Counted from the first letter of the stretch, positions 36,601 to 44,951 are shown. The stretch: DNA of 64,000 nucleotides from a bacterium (GCA_017308215.1 JAFKFQ010000260.1:17621-81620), one strand, 5' to 3'. Notes: generated by a model not told the origin, from the sequence alone. Made by a program: numbers and translations.

Positions 36601-37038
36601 ATTGGTACGGAGGACGGCGAGGGGCCGACACTGGAGATCGCCGTCCCGTACCTCGCCGCGACCTACGACGAGCGAATGTTCGAGGAACTCTACCGCCGCG
36701 CGCAACTGTTCGAGGTGACGCTCGGGGGCGAGATACGGGTGGAGGGCCGGATCGACCCGGAGCACGTCGCCGCCGAGCACCGGAGCAGGGAGGTGCGGGG
36801 CATCGGGACGGACGACGAGGACATCGGCGATGAGTCCGAGGAGACCGGCGCGGTGGACCTACCCGTGGACATGATCGAGCGACTCCGGGTCGATCTGTCG
36901 GTGTGGAAGCCGCCACAGCTCCGCGCGTCGCACCGACCGTCGTCCGCCGATCCTCCGCCCCCCTCGGGGGGCCTTCGCCCCGCACCCGCAACAGACTACC
37001 CCACCTCGGCAGGTGCGGGGAGCGAGCATTCACCGTGA
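33619..37038 (+). CDS. SNF2/RapA-type helicase
   Basis: An 1139-residue superfamily 2 helicase. Motif I is DEVGLGKT (residues 59-66), motif II is VIDEVHGFKNP near 290, motif III is LGLSATPF, motif V is STSVGQEGIDL, and motif VI is EQRTGRVDRIGS near 978. This layout is typical of SNF2/RapA-like translocases used in defence systems such as DISARM. Residues 110-270 are encoded by somewhat AT-richer DNA. The start is coupled to the PLD gene. It is the last gene of the operon. Confidence 0.9.
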   Translation: MKLSPKIDLSRSLRQVFGNKKEFNTQIRSDCARQSETANAILGRFFGARDQREMMLLADEVGLGKTYVALAVAVSVLDAIRREDAPDGLPANKPLALVLTPTNDALFNKWLREAETFKKDCALQEGDLDWLQILSPLENGSSSGNVIDLAAQVRQASRSRPVLLIAKHNVFGRPLHDRDLWRRRGLAAVFRHFGTPDEVRRHWCRRGKMFENYGIPELGDVMGVTDSGPLWADSASQNLERAYSRALASNPQLANRCSAALGENDRDRFYHLLDDLTRVALVGDWPQFPLVVIDEVHGFKNPKVQARQNLEAFATGRVCRLLGLSATPFQLRHDELLSVLALRGILSLPKDRAGALDQAVATLEKSMRAAHDSGETFRRRWKALRPGDKPGVGKAWEAVSKADEAERPAVAAQSRPPRVAHAVAAALDLERRNAELRRHLHPFVIRHQHVRGYREHFVGHLAARDDQRGSRSFGWSPGIEVRGTDELAQYVMMRAVALAKEERGLPGLGAELTGSYRHLVETAAVWKRLAKADTPLLRDYHDVLKGMIGERTGQHDPDSDHCKVQATVRRAMEFFKQGQKSLIFCVFTKTAETVRDQLQAAIEAHLAEMRTRVFGDAVVFENFRRRFFNRREPLFSLIQDHPLLGEIRGGRAGVGHQVALRVEHLRQIAALLVERGEYADSDKPDRRLILAATEHVAVTSWRGSPDGEAWLGNVLKNCSELAGRMAAPSWLEAREPLSRSERAGRARRTLDPEAAESTSDPLDAEESVGGSESGREAGSSDAQVEQWVQRLREDAIGGIVAPYFRRGVVAAEGHQPLLAAHHRSLLAAFDLPTRAVAGQVFRRILMAEEFLLRYLADVEKEQTERWADYLSERYVKPLDGHLESLRDRVHTYFETLVRAKKNHALLSGYHVGAENRNVVQLVKGETQNRDRYYLGFNTPYRPEILVSTSVGQEGIDLHRECRHVIHHDMCWNPATIEQRTGRVDRIGSKVERERIGTEDGEGPTLEIAVPYLAATYDERMFEELYRRAQLFEVTLGGEIRVEGRIDPEHVAAEHRSREVRGIGTDDEDIGDESEETGAVDLPVDMIERLRVDLSVWKPPQLRASHRPSSADPPPPSGGLRPAPATDYPTSAGAGSEHSP

Positions 37039-37054
37039 ATATGCTCGGGACGCG

Positions 37055-37327
37055 ACTATAACCCGCCCGCCCACGTTCAACAAGCCCGGCGACGGGCGCA
37101 CCGTCTGCATCGGCGGAAACGTGTACCGATTCCCCGCCACCGGCGGGTACGCCGAGGACAGGTACGCTTTGTGGGAAGTCGTCGTTCCACCGGGCGGCGG
37201 GCCGTTCTTGCACAACAACGGCCTCCCTTCGGGCACGGCGGTCAACTTGCTCCCGGCCAGCCCGATACAACTCCGTGAAGGCAGACAAGAACCGGTCCAA
37301 CACTGGCGGATCAGCGGGACTATCTGA
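37055..37327 (+). pseudogene. Truncated cupin remnant
   Basis: The frame encodes a cupin-type N-terminus: NKPGDGRTVCIGGNVYRF, then YALWEVVVPPGGGP. A real cupin continues with a His-x-His metal site; here the similarity breaks off at about 37210 and an unrelated tail of about 35 residues follows. There is no plausible start codon outside the preceding helicase gene. I read it as a remnant cut by a recombination event at the edge of the PLD/helicase operon. Confidence 0.6.
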
Positions 37328-38176
37328 ATGATAATCTCAATGGACAAAAAGGCGGCGAACGAGGGCGACAAACTGAAGCACCCGCTCCTCCTCGAAGTCC
37401 TTGCCCGCTGCAAGGCATGGGGTTCCCTCGCCTACGCCGAAAGCCATGCCGGTGCGGGGAAGTACCTCGCCGCCGATCAGCATCCCGACAAGCCCCACAT
37501 TTCCAACCTGTTCAACTTGCTGTCGGACCAGAAGGACAAGCCGGACGAGGAAGCGGCAGGCGGGCGTTATTACCGCCTTCTGCAAGACTGGTGGGCGGAT
37601 AAAGACGGGTTCGCTACTTACCCCGGTAGCGTCCTACAAGCGGCTAGATTCCTGACGAATCAGAGGGTCAAAGCCAAGTTCCGAGTCACCGAAGCCCACA
37701 AGGGCACCTACGACCGGCTCGCCAAGGCTATGAATGAGTACAATGTCCGGCCCGAATACGATAAATTTCAGAACAAGCTCGACTGGCTGACTGGGGAGGA
37801 CTCGCTGGTAATGTTGATCGATCCGCTTTCGCTCGGTGAGGACTTCGGGACGGATCGTAAGAAGAAGCTCAACAAGGGTGGCATGGACCTCCCCACACTC
37901 ACCAAAGTCCTTGCTCCTTGCTGGGGAAAGAAAGCTGCCGTGGTCCTTCTCTGGTCCGGCTTTGGAAACACCGGGGGCCATGTCAAGAGGGGCATGGTCT
38001 ATGGCTGGCTGAAATGCCTGTGCGAGCAGAAGGGGAGTTCCTTTAGCTGCTACCACGCCAAGTCGTACTACACCTTCGTCATGGGGGTCGGCGAGGGTAA
38101 GGAAGTCACCGAGAGACTGCTTGAACTGAACTGGAGTAGGTCGTGGCTTTCCAAAACAGTCAAGGCCGGGCTATGA
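37328..38176 (+). CDS. RlmJ-like methyltransferase relative
   Basis: A 282-residue protein. The N-terminus (ANEGDKLKHPLLLEVLARC) and YAESHAGAGKYL near residue 40 mirror RlmJ (YlDTHAGaGrY, the SAM loop), and TYPGSVLQAARFL matches the RlmJ YPGSP segment. RlmJ methylates adenine in 23S rRNA. The catalytic motif expected as DPPY reads DPLS here (LIDPLSLGEDF), so activity is doubtful or changed. GC is lower than in neighbours. An ATG at 37340 is an alternative start. Given the island, a defence-related paralogue is possible. Confidence 0.65.
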   Translation: MIISMDKKAANEGDKLKHPLLLEVLARCKAWGSLAYAESHAGAGKYLAADQHPDKPHISNLFNLLSDQKDKPDEEAAGGRYYRLLQDWWADKDGFATYPGSVLQAARFLTNQRVKAKFRVTEAHKGTYDRLAKAMNEYNVRPEYDKFQNKLDWLTGEDSLVMLIDPLSLGEDFGTDRKKKLNKGGMDLPTLTKVLAPCWGKKAAVVLLWSGFGNTGGHVKRGMVYGWLKCLCEQKGSSFSCYHAKSYYTFVMGVGEGKEVTERLLELNWSRSWLSKTVKAGL

Positions 38177-38330
38177 CGCTGCGACCGCCTGCTTCCCGGC
38201 CCAGACACCGGCTCGGCGCCCAACTCGTATATCGCGGAATCACGCAGTAGGTGGCGGCGATGCGGAGGCCCTGCGCTTCCCGGAGTTTGGCGGCGATTTC
38301 CGGTTCGTCCGGTTTGGGCGTATCGGTCAC
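38160..38330 (-). CDS. Small hypothetical protein
   Basis: A 56-residue frame starting with GTG at 38330, with TAGGAG ten bases upstream. The peptide begins VTDTPKPDEPEIAAKLREAQ, which looks like real protein, but no family is known. The 3' end overlaps the 3' end of the RlmJ-like gene by 17 nt. Confidence 0.4.
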   Translation of the reverse strand: MTDTPKPDEPEIAAKLREAQGLRIAATYCVIPRYTSWAPSRCLGREAGGRSVIARP

Positions 38331-38438
38331 GGCAGATACTCCTACCGGTAAAGCACGCCCGGCGCCGGAACCTCGCTGTACTCGTGAAGGGCCGGGGTGC
38401 CATCGCCGATCAACCCCCGGTTTGGAGGCCCGGAGGGG

Positions 38439-38906
38439 ATGATGTTCGATTTTTCGGTGCGGCTGCGGGACAACGCCCGCCTTCTGACCCTCCTCTCGCA
38501 CTACGCCCAAGCGGGGGCCGCGGACCGGGCGGCGTGGCAGGACCGCCTGATGGAGATGGACGGGGTCGAGCCGAGGGAACTCACGGCCCTGCACGGGGAG
38601 CTGATCGCGTTCGACTGGATCGAGCAGAACACCGGCCACGTCATCGTGCGCCCGGGCAGCGCCCTCGCCGCCTGCTACCGGGTCACCCAACACGGGATGC
38701 GGGAGTTCAGACGGATCAGTGGGCTGGAACCCGTCGAGGACCAGCCGGAAGTGGCCGAGAAGCCGCAGCCGAAATTCCCCCGGAAGAAGAAGGAGAAGCC
38801 CGAGGTTCCTGCCACGGTGCCTCGGAGTAGGGCTGGCGCTGTTGCACGGCACGGAGCCGCGTCCGCAAGCGACGAGCTGAGCCCGCCCGAAGTCGTGAGC
38901 CGTTGA
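38439..38906 (+). CDS. Hypothetical winged-helix-like protein
   Basis: A 155-residue protein from the ATG at 38439 (CGGAGGGG just upstream). Residues 1-95 are helical and resemble a small winged-helix domain (LHGELIAFDWIEQNTGHVIV). The C-terminal 55 residues are a Lys/Pro/Ala-rich tail (FPRKKKEKPEVPATVP). I do not recognise the family. It stands alone. Confidence 0.6.
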   Translation: MMFDFSVRLRDNARLLTLLSHYAQAGAADRAAWQDRLMEMDGVEPRELTALHGELIAFDWIEQNTGHVIVRPGSALAACYRVTQHGMREFRRISGLEPVEDQPEVAEKPQPKFPRKKKEKPEVPATVPRSRAGAVARHGAASASDELSPPEVVSR

Positions 38907-38925
38907 AGGTGGCACCGCCGACCGC

Positions 38926-39015
38926 TCACTCCGTCAACACGAGCACCGCCTCCTCGCACACCGGGTAAATCCGCGGCAAGTCGTCCGGCTCTCCGTCGAT
39001 CCCGAACGGGCACAT
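38926..39015 (-). CDS. Very small putative protein
   Basis: A 29-residue frame, MCPFGIDGEPDDLPRIYPVC and nine more residues, with GGGGGAC upstream of the ATG at 39015. The composition looks protein-like, but so short a frame can be chance. Confidence 0.28.
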   Translation of the reverse strand: MCPFGIDGEPDDLPRIYPVCEEAVLVLTE

Positions 39016-39047
39016 CGATCAGTCCCCCGAAAAGCCCACCGCCCGTT

Positions 39048-42000
39048 TCACGTGGTCTCCTCGGCGGCTGCCGGTTCGGTAACGTCTTCGTCGTCTGCTT
39101 CAGCGATGCCCTTCCATCCGTCGTCGAACATAAAGTTTGTCACGCGCTGGGCCGGGTTGTGGATGCGCCAGATCTTGAAGTCTGGCTGGTCTGCCCTCTC
39201 GACCACGTAGAGCCAGTAGCGGCTGCCGAGTTCCTCGTTCTTTTTGAACTGTGTGTCCGACATGCCCGCGTACGGTCCCTCCCAGTCGCCGGAAAGGGAT
39301 TTGACCTCGATGAACCGCTCGATTTGGCTGGCGGCATTGTCCGACTCGACATCGTACCCCGGGTGGCTGTGGGGCATCTCGCGTGGGTGTCGGTTCTTCA
39401 GCCGTTCATAGTCCAGCACCCGGTCCATGCCGTGCCGGTTTACGAGCTCCCGCCGCTCGGCGACCGCGGGATCGGCCTCCCCGTCCACATCCGGGTTTTG
39501 GGGCGCGACGTAACTTCGAAGCACCGGGTAGCCGCCACGCGAGGGCCGACGCTCGCTGTCCCGCTCACCCGATCGGGGTTGGGGGTGCTGCTGGCGGTCT
39601 TGCTGCTCACCTTCGCCGGGTGTGCCCTTTCGGAACCTCGCACGTTCGGTCAGGGATCGCGGTTGGTCCTCAAGGCCGGGGGGCAGCTGTGCCGGCGGCC
39701 CCCCAACGGGTCCGAGCCGCCGGCTGGTGACATCCCCCGTGGTCGGGGGCTCGCCTGACGCGGGGGCTGCTGGCGCACCAGTCTCGCCTTGGCTGGTCGG
39801 TTGAGTAGACCCCTCAGCCCGTGGCTGGGCCGCCGCGCCGGGGTAACTGCCCGTCGCCGGGGGTGGTACGTCGGTGATTAGCCCGGCCTGCTGCGGGTCG
39901 GTGGGCGTACTCGCGCCGCCGAGATCTTCGATGACGCCGACCGAGACCGTTGGGGCTACCTCGGCCACGGCCAAGGGCGCGAACCCGAGCTCGTCTAGGA
40001 TCGCCGCCGCCGCGCTCTCGGAGGGGGCGGCTAGAACATCCTTGACCCCAGCCGCCAGTTGCCCCGGGTCCGTGTCGGGGCAGAGCGCCAGCGCCAACTC
40101 ACGAGCGATGGACGGCCATGGTGCCTCGCCACCACGTCGAACGATGTAGAGTACCCCATCTGCCGCCTGAAACTTGGCGGGAAGATCCTCGGGATCGCTT
40201 GAAATCTCGTGGTTGAACGCTTTGACCGTGTACTGGACGCGCAGCGCATCGACAGACATGACCCGAAGTTGGTCCAGCAGACTGAGATCCAGCCGGCCCT
40301 CGGCGTCTTGCCCGGTTTCGAGCACGCGCACAAGCTGTTGATGTCGGTTCCCCAGCAAGGTCGTGACGACTCCGTCTGGCACGGGGTCGCGGCACTCGAC
40401 GAGACGGGCGCAAACCGCCGTGCTCAACATGCGGACACCGGCTTCCAGCATGGCCCGCCACGCCCCTTGTGGACGGGGGATCACGTCGTTGACGAGAAAG
40501 CCCTTGAACTTGACCGACAAACCCGGGCGGTCCTCGAAAAACATCTTCGCCGGCGGGCACAGGAGCCGCCGGGGGTCGGGGATCATTTTCTCGTTCTGGA
40601 GCGCGCGCAGGTCTTCGGGGGCGGTCAGGCTCTCCTGCAAAGCCCGGTCAAGGCGTTGCCAACAGGCCAGTAGAATCGCGTGAGTCTGGTCGTCCAGCGC
40701 GCGGTTGGGCGGACCAAACTCGCCGCTGATCTCGTGCAGGACCGCGTAGGCATCCTCGTGATCCGGCGCCTCCCGGACGCCCAGCCGCGCGAACAGGTCG
40801 CCGTACTTCCGCAGGTCCGTCCCGAGGCTATGACGGTAGCGCCCGAACGGGTGTGCGCCCCAGAAGACCTGCGAGGGCAGGACGTAGGAGGCGTCGGGCA
40901 GGAGCAGGCAGGGCGTGTCGCGCAGCCGTGTCACGGCCTCGTCCGCGGCGTCGTCGTTCAGAACCCGGTAGACCTCTTTGTTGGCTGAGACGCCCGTCCG
41001 CGAGCAGTGGATGAGGTGATCGACGACCTGTCGCGTCGAAGGTCGGGTTTTCACTATCAGGAACGACAGCAGGGCGCCGCACGAGGTCTGGATGTCGCGG
41101 GGCAGGTCGAGGAACCGCGCCTGCGATTCGAACAAGTAATCCTGAAACGTGGCGTAGAGTTCGCCGGGGCGGTGCCAACGGGTGCGATCATTTCTCGCCG
41201 GGAGCCACGCGAGCGCGCTTAACTGCATCAGGTCCGGGTTGCCATCCTCTCCCTCGCTCAATCGCTTACCGAGGTGGCGGAAGATGACCCCGATGGCCTC
41301 GACGAGTTCGTCCGTGGGAGGCAGAGCCGTCAACTCCCTGACCCGCCGGGTCACGGCGTCGAACCGGGGCGACTCTTCGACCCCGAGCCAGTGGAGTAGG
41401 TCTTGAGAGGCCCGTTCATGGCCTATGGGCAGTACGGCGAGTGCGACCTCGCCGCCCAGCACCACGCGGACAACGTCGCCGTCGAAGTAGACATCCGACG
41501 GGCACCGGAATTGTCCGTCCGTGCATTCGACGATGGGCTGTTCGGCGAGCGAGTGCCGGATCTCGTCATCGTCCCGGATCTCACCGAGGCGCTCGGCCAG
41601 CAACCGGACGATGCTGCGCTTCTGAGCCACGGTCATATCATGCTGCCGGCACGCACGAGACACGTGGTCCCGCGCGTACCGCCTGAAGGTCAGTGTTTTG
41701 GCCCCGAGGTCCATCAGAAACTCGCGGCGTCCGTTGAGCCGCGCCAGATCCACGACGCCAGCCAGTCCGATCGGGTCGATGAAGTCACCCGGCAGGGATA
41801 GCGACGTGAGCGGCTTGAGCCCCTCGATGCACGGGAAGATTGCCAGTGCCGCGAGCCCGTTTTGAGCGGCAGGATCTCGGCGCAGGTCGTCGCGGCGGTC
41901 CTCGAACCAGCCTAGCACCGCCACCGGATCGAACGGAGGAGCAGACCCGGCGTCGGCACCGAGAAGGGTCGTAGCAAGCCGTGCGACGGCGACCGCGGCA

Positions 42001-43640
42001 GTGAAGTCGGGGCACAACCGGACCAATTCCGCGGCGTCTTCCTCGACCTCGGCGAGAAACGGAATCGCCGCATCAACGCTCGTGAAGAGGGCGACGGTCT
42101 CCTTGTCCGCCCGGTAAACCTGATCGCACGGCCAGATCGCCCCGTCGCGTCCCGGCATGACGGCGCAGCGGACGAGTTTCCTGAGCGCCTCGGGCCGACG
42201 GTGGCGGGCGAGTAGGGTCACCAATTCACGGCGTAGGATACGGCGTGCCCGTTCAGATTGCAGAACCGCGGGGAGTTCACCGAGCTCCACCCGCTCGTCG
42301 AGGCCGCTGGCAGCCAACGCGTCGTTGAGTATCGAGAGCCCCAACCCTTCGAGGACCGGCACAGCAGGGTCTTCCTCCCTCTCGGACGGGAAGACGACCT
42401 CGCTCGCCGTCTTCCACTCCTTGCGGGTGGTGAAGAAGACCTTCGACTCGCGCAGCTTGGGCCGCAGCCGCGTCCAAAACTCGCCGAATGACTCATCCTT
42501 GTGCCCGGCTACCACGTCCTCGCCGACACGCTGCACGGTCCCGAAGAGACGCCACAGATGCTGGTGGTCATCAAGGGTCTTGGGGAGGCGGTGAAGGTTG
42601 TCGCACAATACACCGGCTGCCGCCCGGATCGCGGCACGGTTCCACTCGGACTGGTAGTCCTTTTCCAGAATGACCCGCTTCCGGTCGCTGTGGGGGAAGA
42701 AGTCGGCGTTGATGTGGAACGGGAGTCCACTCTCCTGCTGTGTCGGCAGGCACGCGCACAGCAGGCCCTTGTCGAAGGGCTCTTGCGGGATCGCCAGCGT
42801 GACGTTCGCCGACCGCTTGGACTCGATGCGACTGCCGGGACGGTGCCGTAACTCGTCGGCTACCTCCCCGTAGTTTCCGCGTAGAAGGTGCCAGATTCGA
42901 TCCCTCTTGCCGTCGCTGACAATGAGACTGTCGTTCTCGACGGCCCGCTGGAGGTTCAGGACGGGCGTGCCGCCGTCGAATACGTCCATCCGATCGAGGT
43001 TCTTGAGAAACAGCATCGCCGTCCCCAGCGAACGGCGCAGCTCTCCGAGCAGTTCCTGCGGCGCGGCGGGCGATTGTGCGGGAGCCCGGAGCCCCTTCCG
43101 CAAGGGGCTGTTCGGATCGAAGGCCCACGGCAGGATGAACCGGGTTTCGGGCAACCCCGCGGCCCGACACGCGGGGCACCCGCCGCACACTTCGATGCGT
43201 TCGCCCTCCGCACGGTCCTCGTGCAAGATCCAGTGCCGTCCCGCGGAGATCAGCTCGGGCTGATCCGTGATCTGGTAGACCGAGATGAAGCCGATCCCGA
43301 ACGCCCCGGTGGTCCCGTGCCGCTCGCGCTTGTGGCCGCTGGCGACGGAGCGGAACCCGTGGAAGTCGCACATGTAGCCCCGTACCTCGTCCTGCCGCCA
43401 CGGGCACTCCGGCTCCTCGACCTGCCCGCAATCGCTGAATCGACCGTCGTTGTCCACGACGAGCGCCGCCCGCGTGACGCCGAAGGACATCCGTGTGGCG
43501 CCCGAGGCGTCGTCGGCGTTCTGGATCAACTCGTGGGCCAGCGTAGCGAAGCCCTGAAGATCCCGCAGCTTGGCACCGAGGTCGCCAAGATAGTCGATGC
43601 CGCGGGACAGGAAGCGCCGCTGGGCTGCGGTAGTGCTCAT
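39048..43640 (-). CDS. Sacsin-type ATPase with DUF3883 domain
   Basis: A 1530-residue protein. Residues about 10-130 form a GHKL/HSP90-like ATPase of the sacsin type: ELIQNADDA (metal-binding Asn), VVDNDGRF, and GTTGAFGIGFISVYQITD (lid glycine box). A CGGCPACRAAG cluster near residue 153 could bind zinc. The middle 1000 residues are unassigned. A Pro/Gln/Arg-rich linker (about 1260-1380) leads to a C-terminal DUF3883 domain (GYDVESDN, ERFIEVKS, about 1405-1515) with a restriction-endonuclease-like layout. Proteins of this architecture occur in defence islands. The gene is intact and divergent from the ArdC-like gene. Confidence 0.85.
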   Translation of the reverse strand: MSTTAAQRRFLSRGIDYLGDLGAKLRDLQGFATLAHELIQNADDASGATRMSFGVTRAALVVDNDGRFSDCGQVEEPECPWRQDEVRGYMCDFHGFRSVASGHKRERHGTTGAFGIGFISVYQITDQPELISAGRHWILHEDRAEGERIEVCGGCPACRAAGLPETRFILPWAFDPNSPLRKGLRAPAQSPAAPQELLGELRRSLGTAMLFLKNLDRMDVFDGGTPVLNLQRAVENDSLIVSDGKRDRIWHLLRGNYGEVADELRHRPGSRIESKRSANVTLAIPQEPFDKGLLCACLPTQQESGLPFHINADFFPHSDRKRVILEKDYQSEWNRAAIRAAAGVLCDNLHRLPKTLDDHQHLWRLFGTVQRVGEDVVAGHKDESFGEFWTRLRPKLRESKVFFTTRKEWKTASEVVFPSEREEDPAVPVLEGLGLSILNDALAASGLDERVELGELPAVLQSERARRILRRELVTLLARHRRPEALRKLVRCAVMPGRDGAIWPCDQVYRADKETVALFTSVDAAIPFLAEVEEDAAELVRLCPDFTAAVAVARLATTLLGADAGSAPPFDPVAVLGWFEDRRDDLRRDPAAQNGLAALAIFPCIEGLKPLTSLSLPGDFIDPIGLAGVVDLARLNGRREFLMDLGAKTLTFRRYARDHVSRACRQHDMTVAQKRSIVRLLAERLGEIRDDDEIRHSLAEQPIVECTDGQFRCPSDVYFDGDVVRVVLGGEVALAVLPIGHERASQDLLHWLGVEESPRFDAVTRRVRELTALPPTDELVEAIGVIFRHLGKRLSEGEDGNPDLMQLSALAWLPARNDRTRWHRPGELYATFQDYLFESQARFLDLPRDIQTSCGALLSFLIVKTRPSTRQVVDHLIHCSRTGVSANKEVYRVLNDDAADEAVTRLRDTPCLLLPDASYVLPSQVFWGAHPFGRYRHSLGTDLRKYGDLFARLGVREAPDHEDAYAVLHEISGEFGPPNRALDDQTHAILLACWQRLDRALQESLTAPEDLRALQNEKMIPDPRRLLCPPAKMFFEDRPGLSVKFKGFLVNDVIPRPQGAWRAMLEAGVRMLSTAVCARLVECRDPVPDGVVTTLLGNRHQQLVRVLETGQDAEGRLDLSLLDQLRVMSVDALRVQYTVKAFNHEISSDPEDLPAKFQAADGVLYIVRRGGEAPWPSIARELALALCPDTDPGQLAAGVKDVLAAPSESAAAAILDELGFAPLAVAEVAPTVSVGVIEDLGGASTPTDPQQAGLITDVPPPATGSYPGAAAQPRAEGSTQPTSQGETGAPAAPASGEPPTTGDVTSRRLGPVGGPPAQLPPGLEDQPRSLTERARFRKGTPGEGEQQDRQQHPQPRSGERDSERRPSRGGYPVLRSYVAPQNPDVDGEADPAVAERRELVNRHGMDRVLDYERLKNRHPREMPHSHPGYDVESDNAASQIERFIEVKSLSGDWEGPYAGMSDTQFKKNEELGSRYWLYVVERADQPDFKIWRIHNPAQRVTNFMFDDGWKGIAEADDEDVTEPAAAEETT

Positions 43641-43772
43641 GAGGCAGCGCCTTCTCGGATCGGCTCGACTGATATCGCAAGGATTTCGTGTCTTCAGACC
43701 GATTTCGTTGCATTCTATCGGCGCTCACCCCTCTACGCTCCCGTCACCGCGCTCGCCGCATCCAACTCGAAC

Positions 43773-43789
43773 TGACGGACACCCGCTAC
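43773..43789 (+). promoter_or_regulatory. 17-bp conserved element, copy 1
   Basis: TGACGGACACCCGCTAC, 41 nt before the ArdC-like start at 43831. This exact sequence recurs at 44935. Confidence 0.6.
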
Positions 43790-43830
43790 CCGCTCGTGGT
43801 GATTCCCATCAACCTGCGAGGTGTAGAGTC

Positions 43831-44745
43831 ATGACGAAGCAGAACGCGATCCGACAGCACATCAGCAACGAAATCGTGACGGCTCTTGAGAAGGGCGGCG
43901 TGCCCCCGTGGAAGTGCCCGTGGAGCATGTCCGGTCCGCCCGCGAACGCCGCTACTGGTCGTCGGTATTCGGGGGTGAATGTTCTCCTCATCGCCCTCCA
44001 CCGCCAGCGATTCGGCCTGTTGTCGAGCCGCTACGCGACCTTCAACCAGTGGCAGGAGATCGGGTGCCGCGTCAAGGCCCGGCCCGCGAGCGTTCCCAGC
44101 GGACGCTGGGGGTGCAACGTGATTTTCTGTAAGCCGGTCGCCAAGAAATCGAAGGACGCCGAGGACTGCGACGAGCGCGGGAGCCAGTACCTCGTGCTGC
44201 GGAACTTCACCGTGTTCAGCGTCGATCAGGTCGAGGGCGAAGCCGCCGACCGCCTGCGGGCCGAGACCGCCCGCGACCGCGCCGAGTTCATCGACTTCGC
44301 GCCTGCCGAGCACGCCATCGCCGCCACCGGAGCCGACATCCGACATGGCGGCGAGAAGGCGTTTTACCGCAGGCCGGTGACCGGGGCTGACGGCGATTAC
44401 GTCCAAATGCCTGAAAAGACCCGGTTCACCCGTGAACGCGACTACTACCAGACCGTGCTTCACGAACTTGCCCATTGGTCGGAACACAGGCTGGGGTGGA
44501 CCGGCACTTATGCGGAAGGCGAACTGCGGGCCGAGATTTCCTCGTGTTTCGCGGCCACGGACCTCGGACTCCCGCATGGGGACCGGCTGAACAGCACCTC
44601 GTACCTCGCGCACTGGCTTGGCGAGATGAAGGCGGACCCGCGATACATCTTCCGAGTCACCGCCGACGCCAGCCGTGCTGCCAACTATCTGCTCGGCTTC
44701 TCTTGCCAGCAACAGGAGCAGCCCGAGGAAGTCGCGGTGGCGTGA
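43831..44745 (+). CDS. ardC: ArdC-like antirestriction protein
   Basis: A 304-residue protein. The N-terminal half is the ArdC-type ssDNA-binding domain (DUF1738): VTALEKGGVPPWKCPW, TGRRYSGVNVLLI and TFNQWQEIG. The C-terminal half is a zincin metallopeptidase with HELAHW at residues 211-216 and a downstream LRAEIS (E235) as probable third ligand. ArdC proteins protect incoming plasmid DNA from host restriction. The ATG at 43831 is preceded by GCGAGG and the 17-bp element. It is notable next to BREX and other defence genes. Confidence 0.85.
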   Translation: MTKQNAIRQHISNEIVTALEKGGVPPWKCPWSMSGPPANAATGRRYSGVNVLLIALHRQRFGLLSSRYATFNQWQEIGCRVKARPASVPSGRWGCNVIFCKPVAKKSKDAEDCDERGSQYLVLRNFTVFSVDQVEGEAADRLRAETARDRAEFIDFAPAEHAIAATGADIRHGGEKAFYRRPVTGADGDYVQMPEKTRFTRERDYYQTVLHELAHWSEHRLGWTGTYAEGELRAEISSCFAATDLGLPHGDRLNSTSYLAHWLGEMKADPRYIFRVTADASRAANYLLGFSCQQQEQPEEVAVA

Positions 44746-44792
44746 AGTCTTCTCCGAGGGGCAGCGCGTGCTGCCCCCACTTCTTACACGAC

Positions 44793-44809
44793 TGAAGGAC
44801 ACCGGTTAC
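44793..44809 (+). promoter_or_regulatory. 17-bp element, degenerate copy
   Basis: TGAAGGACACCGGTTAC matches the element at 14 of 17 positions. No recognisable gene follows it directly, so a small gene may have been lost between 44.81 and 44.93 kb. Confidence 0.4.
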
Positions 44810-44827
44810 TCGCTTGTCTTGATCGAG

Positions 44828-44851
44828 CCGCCGAGCAAGTCCGCTCGGCGG
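44828..44851. terminator. Hairpin downstream of ardC
   Basis: CCGCCGAGC pairs with GCTCGGCGG around a 6-nt loop. No T-tract follows. It may end the ardC transcript. Confidence 0.4.
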
Positions 44852-44934
44852 ATAGCGGTCGTTCGTGCAATTCCTGCGACCCCGCAACCGACATTGCGAA
44901 CCGCGCCGCTGGCGCGATCCTCATCTCGGTCGCG

Positions 44935-44951
44935 TGACGGACACCCGCTAC
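44935..44951 (+). promoter_or_regulatory. 17-bp conserved element, copy 2
   Basis: TGACGGACACCCGCTAC, identical to copy 1, 41 nt before the RuvB-like start at 44993. Confidence 0.6.

Noticed and set aside
35032..36780. 582-codon open frame antisense to the SNF2-type helicase
   Set aside because: No motif and a composition typical of antisense frames in GC-rich DNA; the sense helicase is unambiguous.
31463..37038. Naming the PLD/helicase operon as DISARM
   Set aside because: There is no DUF1998 (DrmB) protein and no DISARM methyltransferase, and the first gene is DUF6361-like instead.
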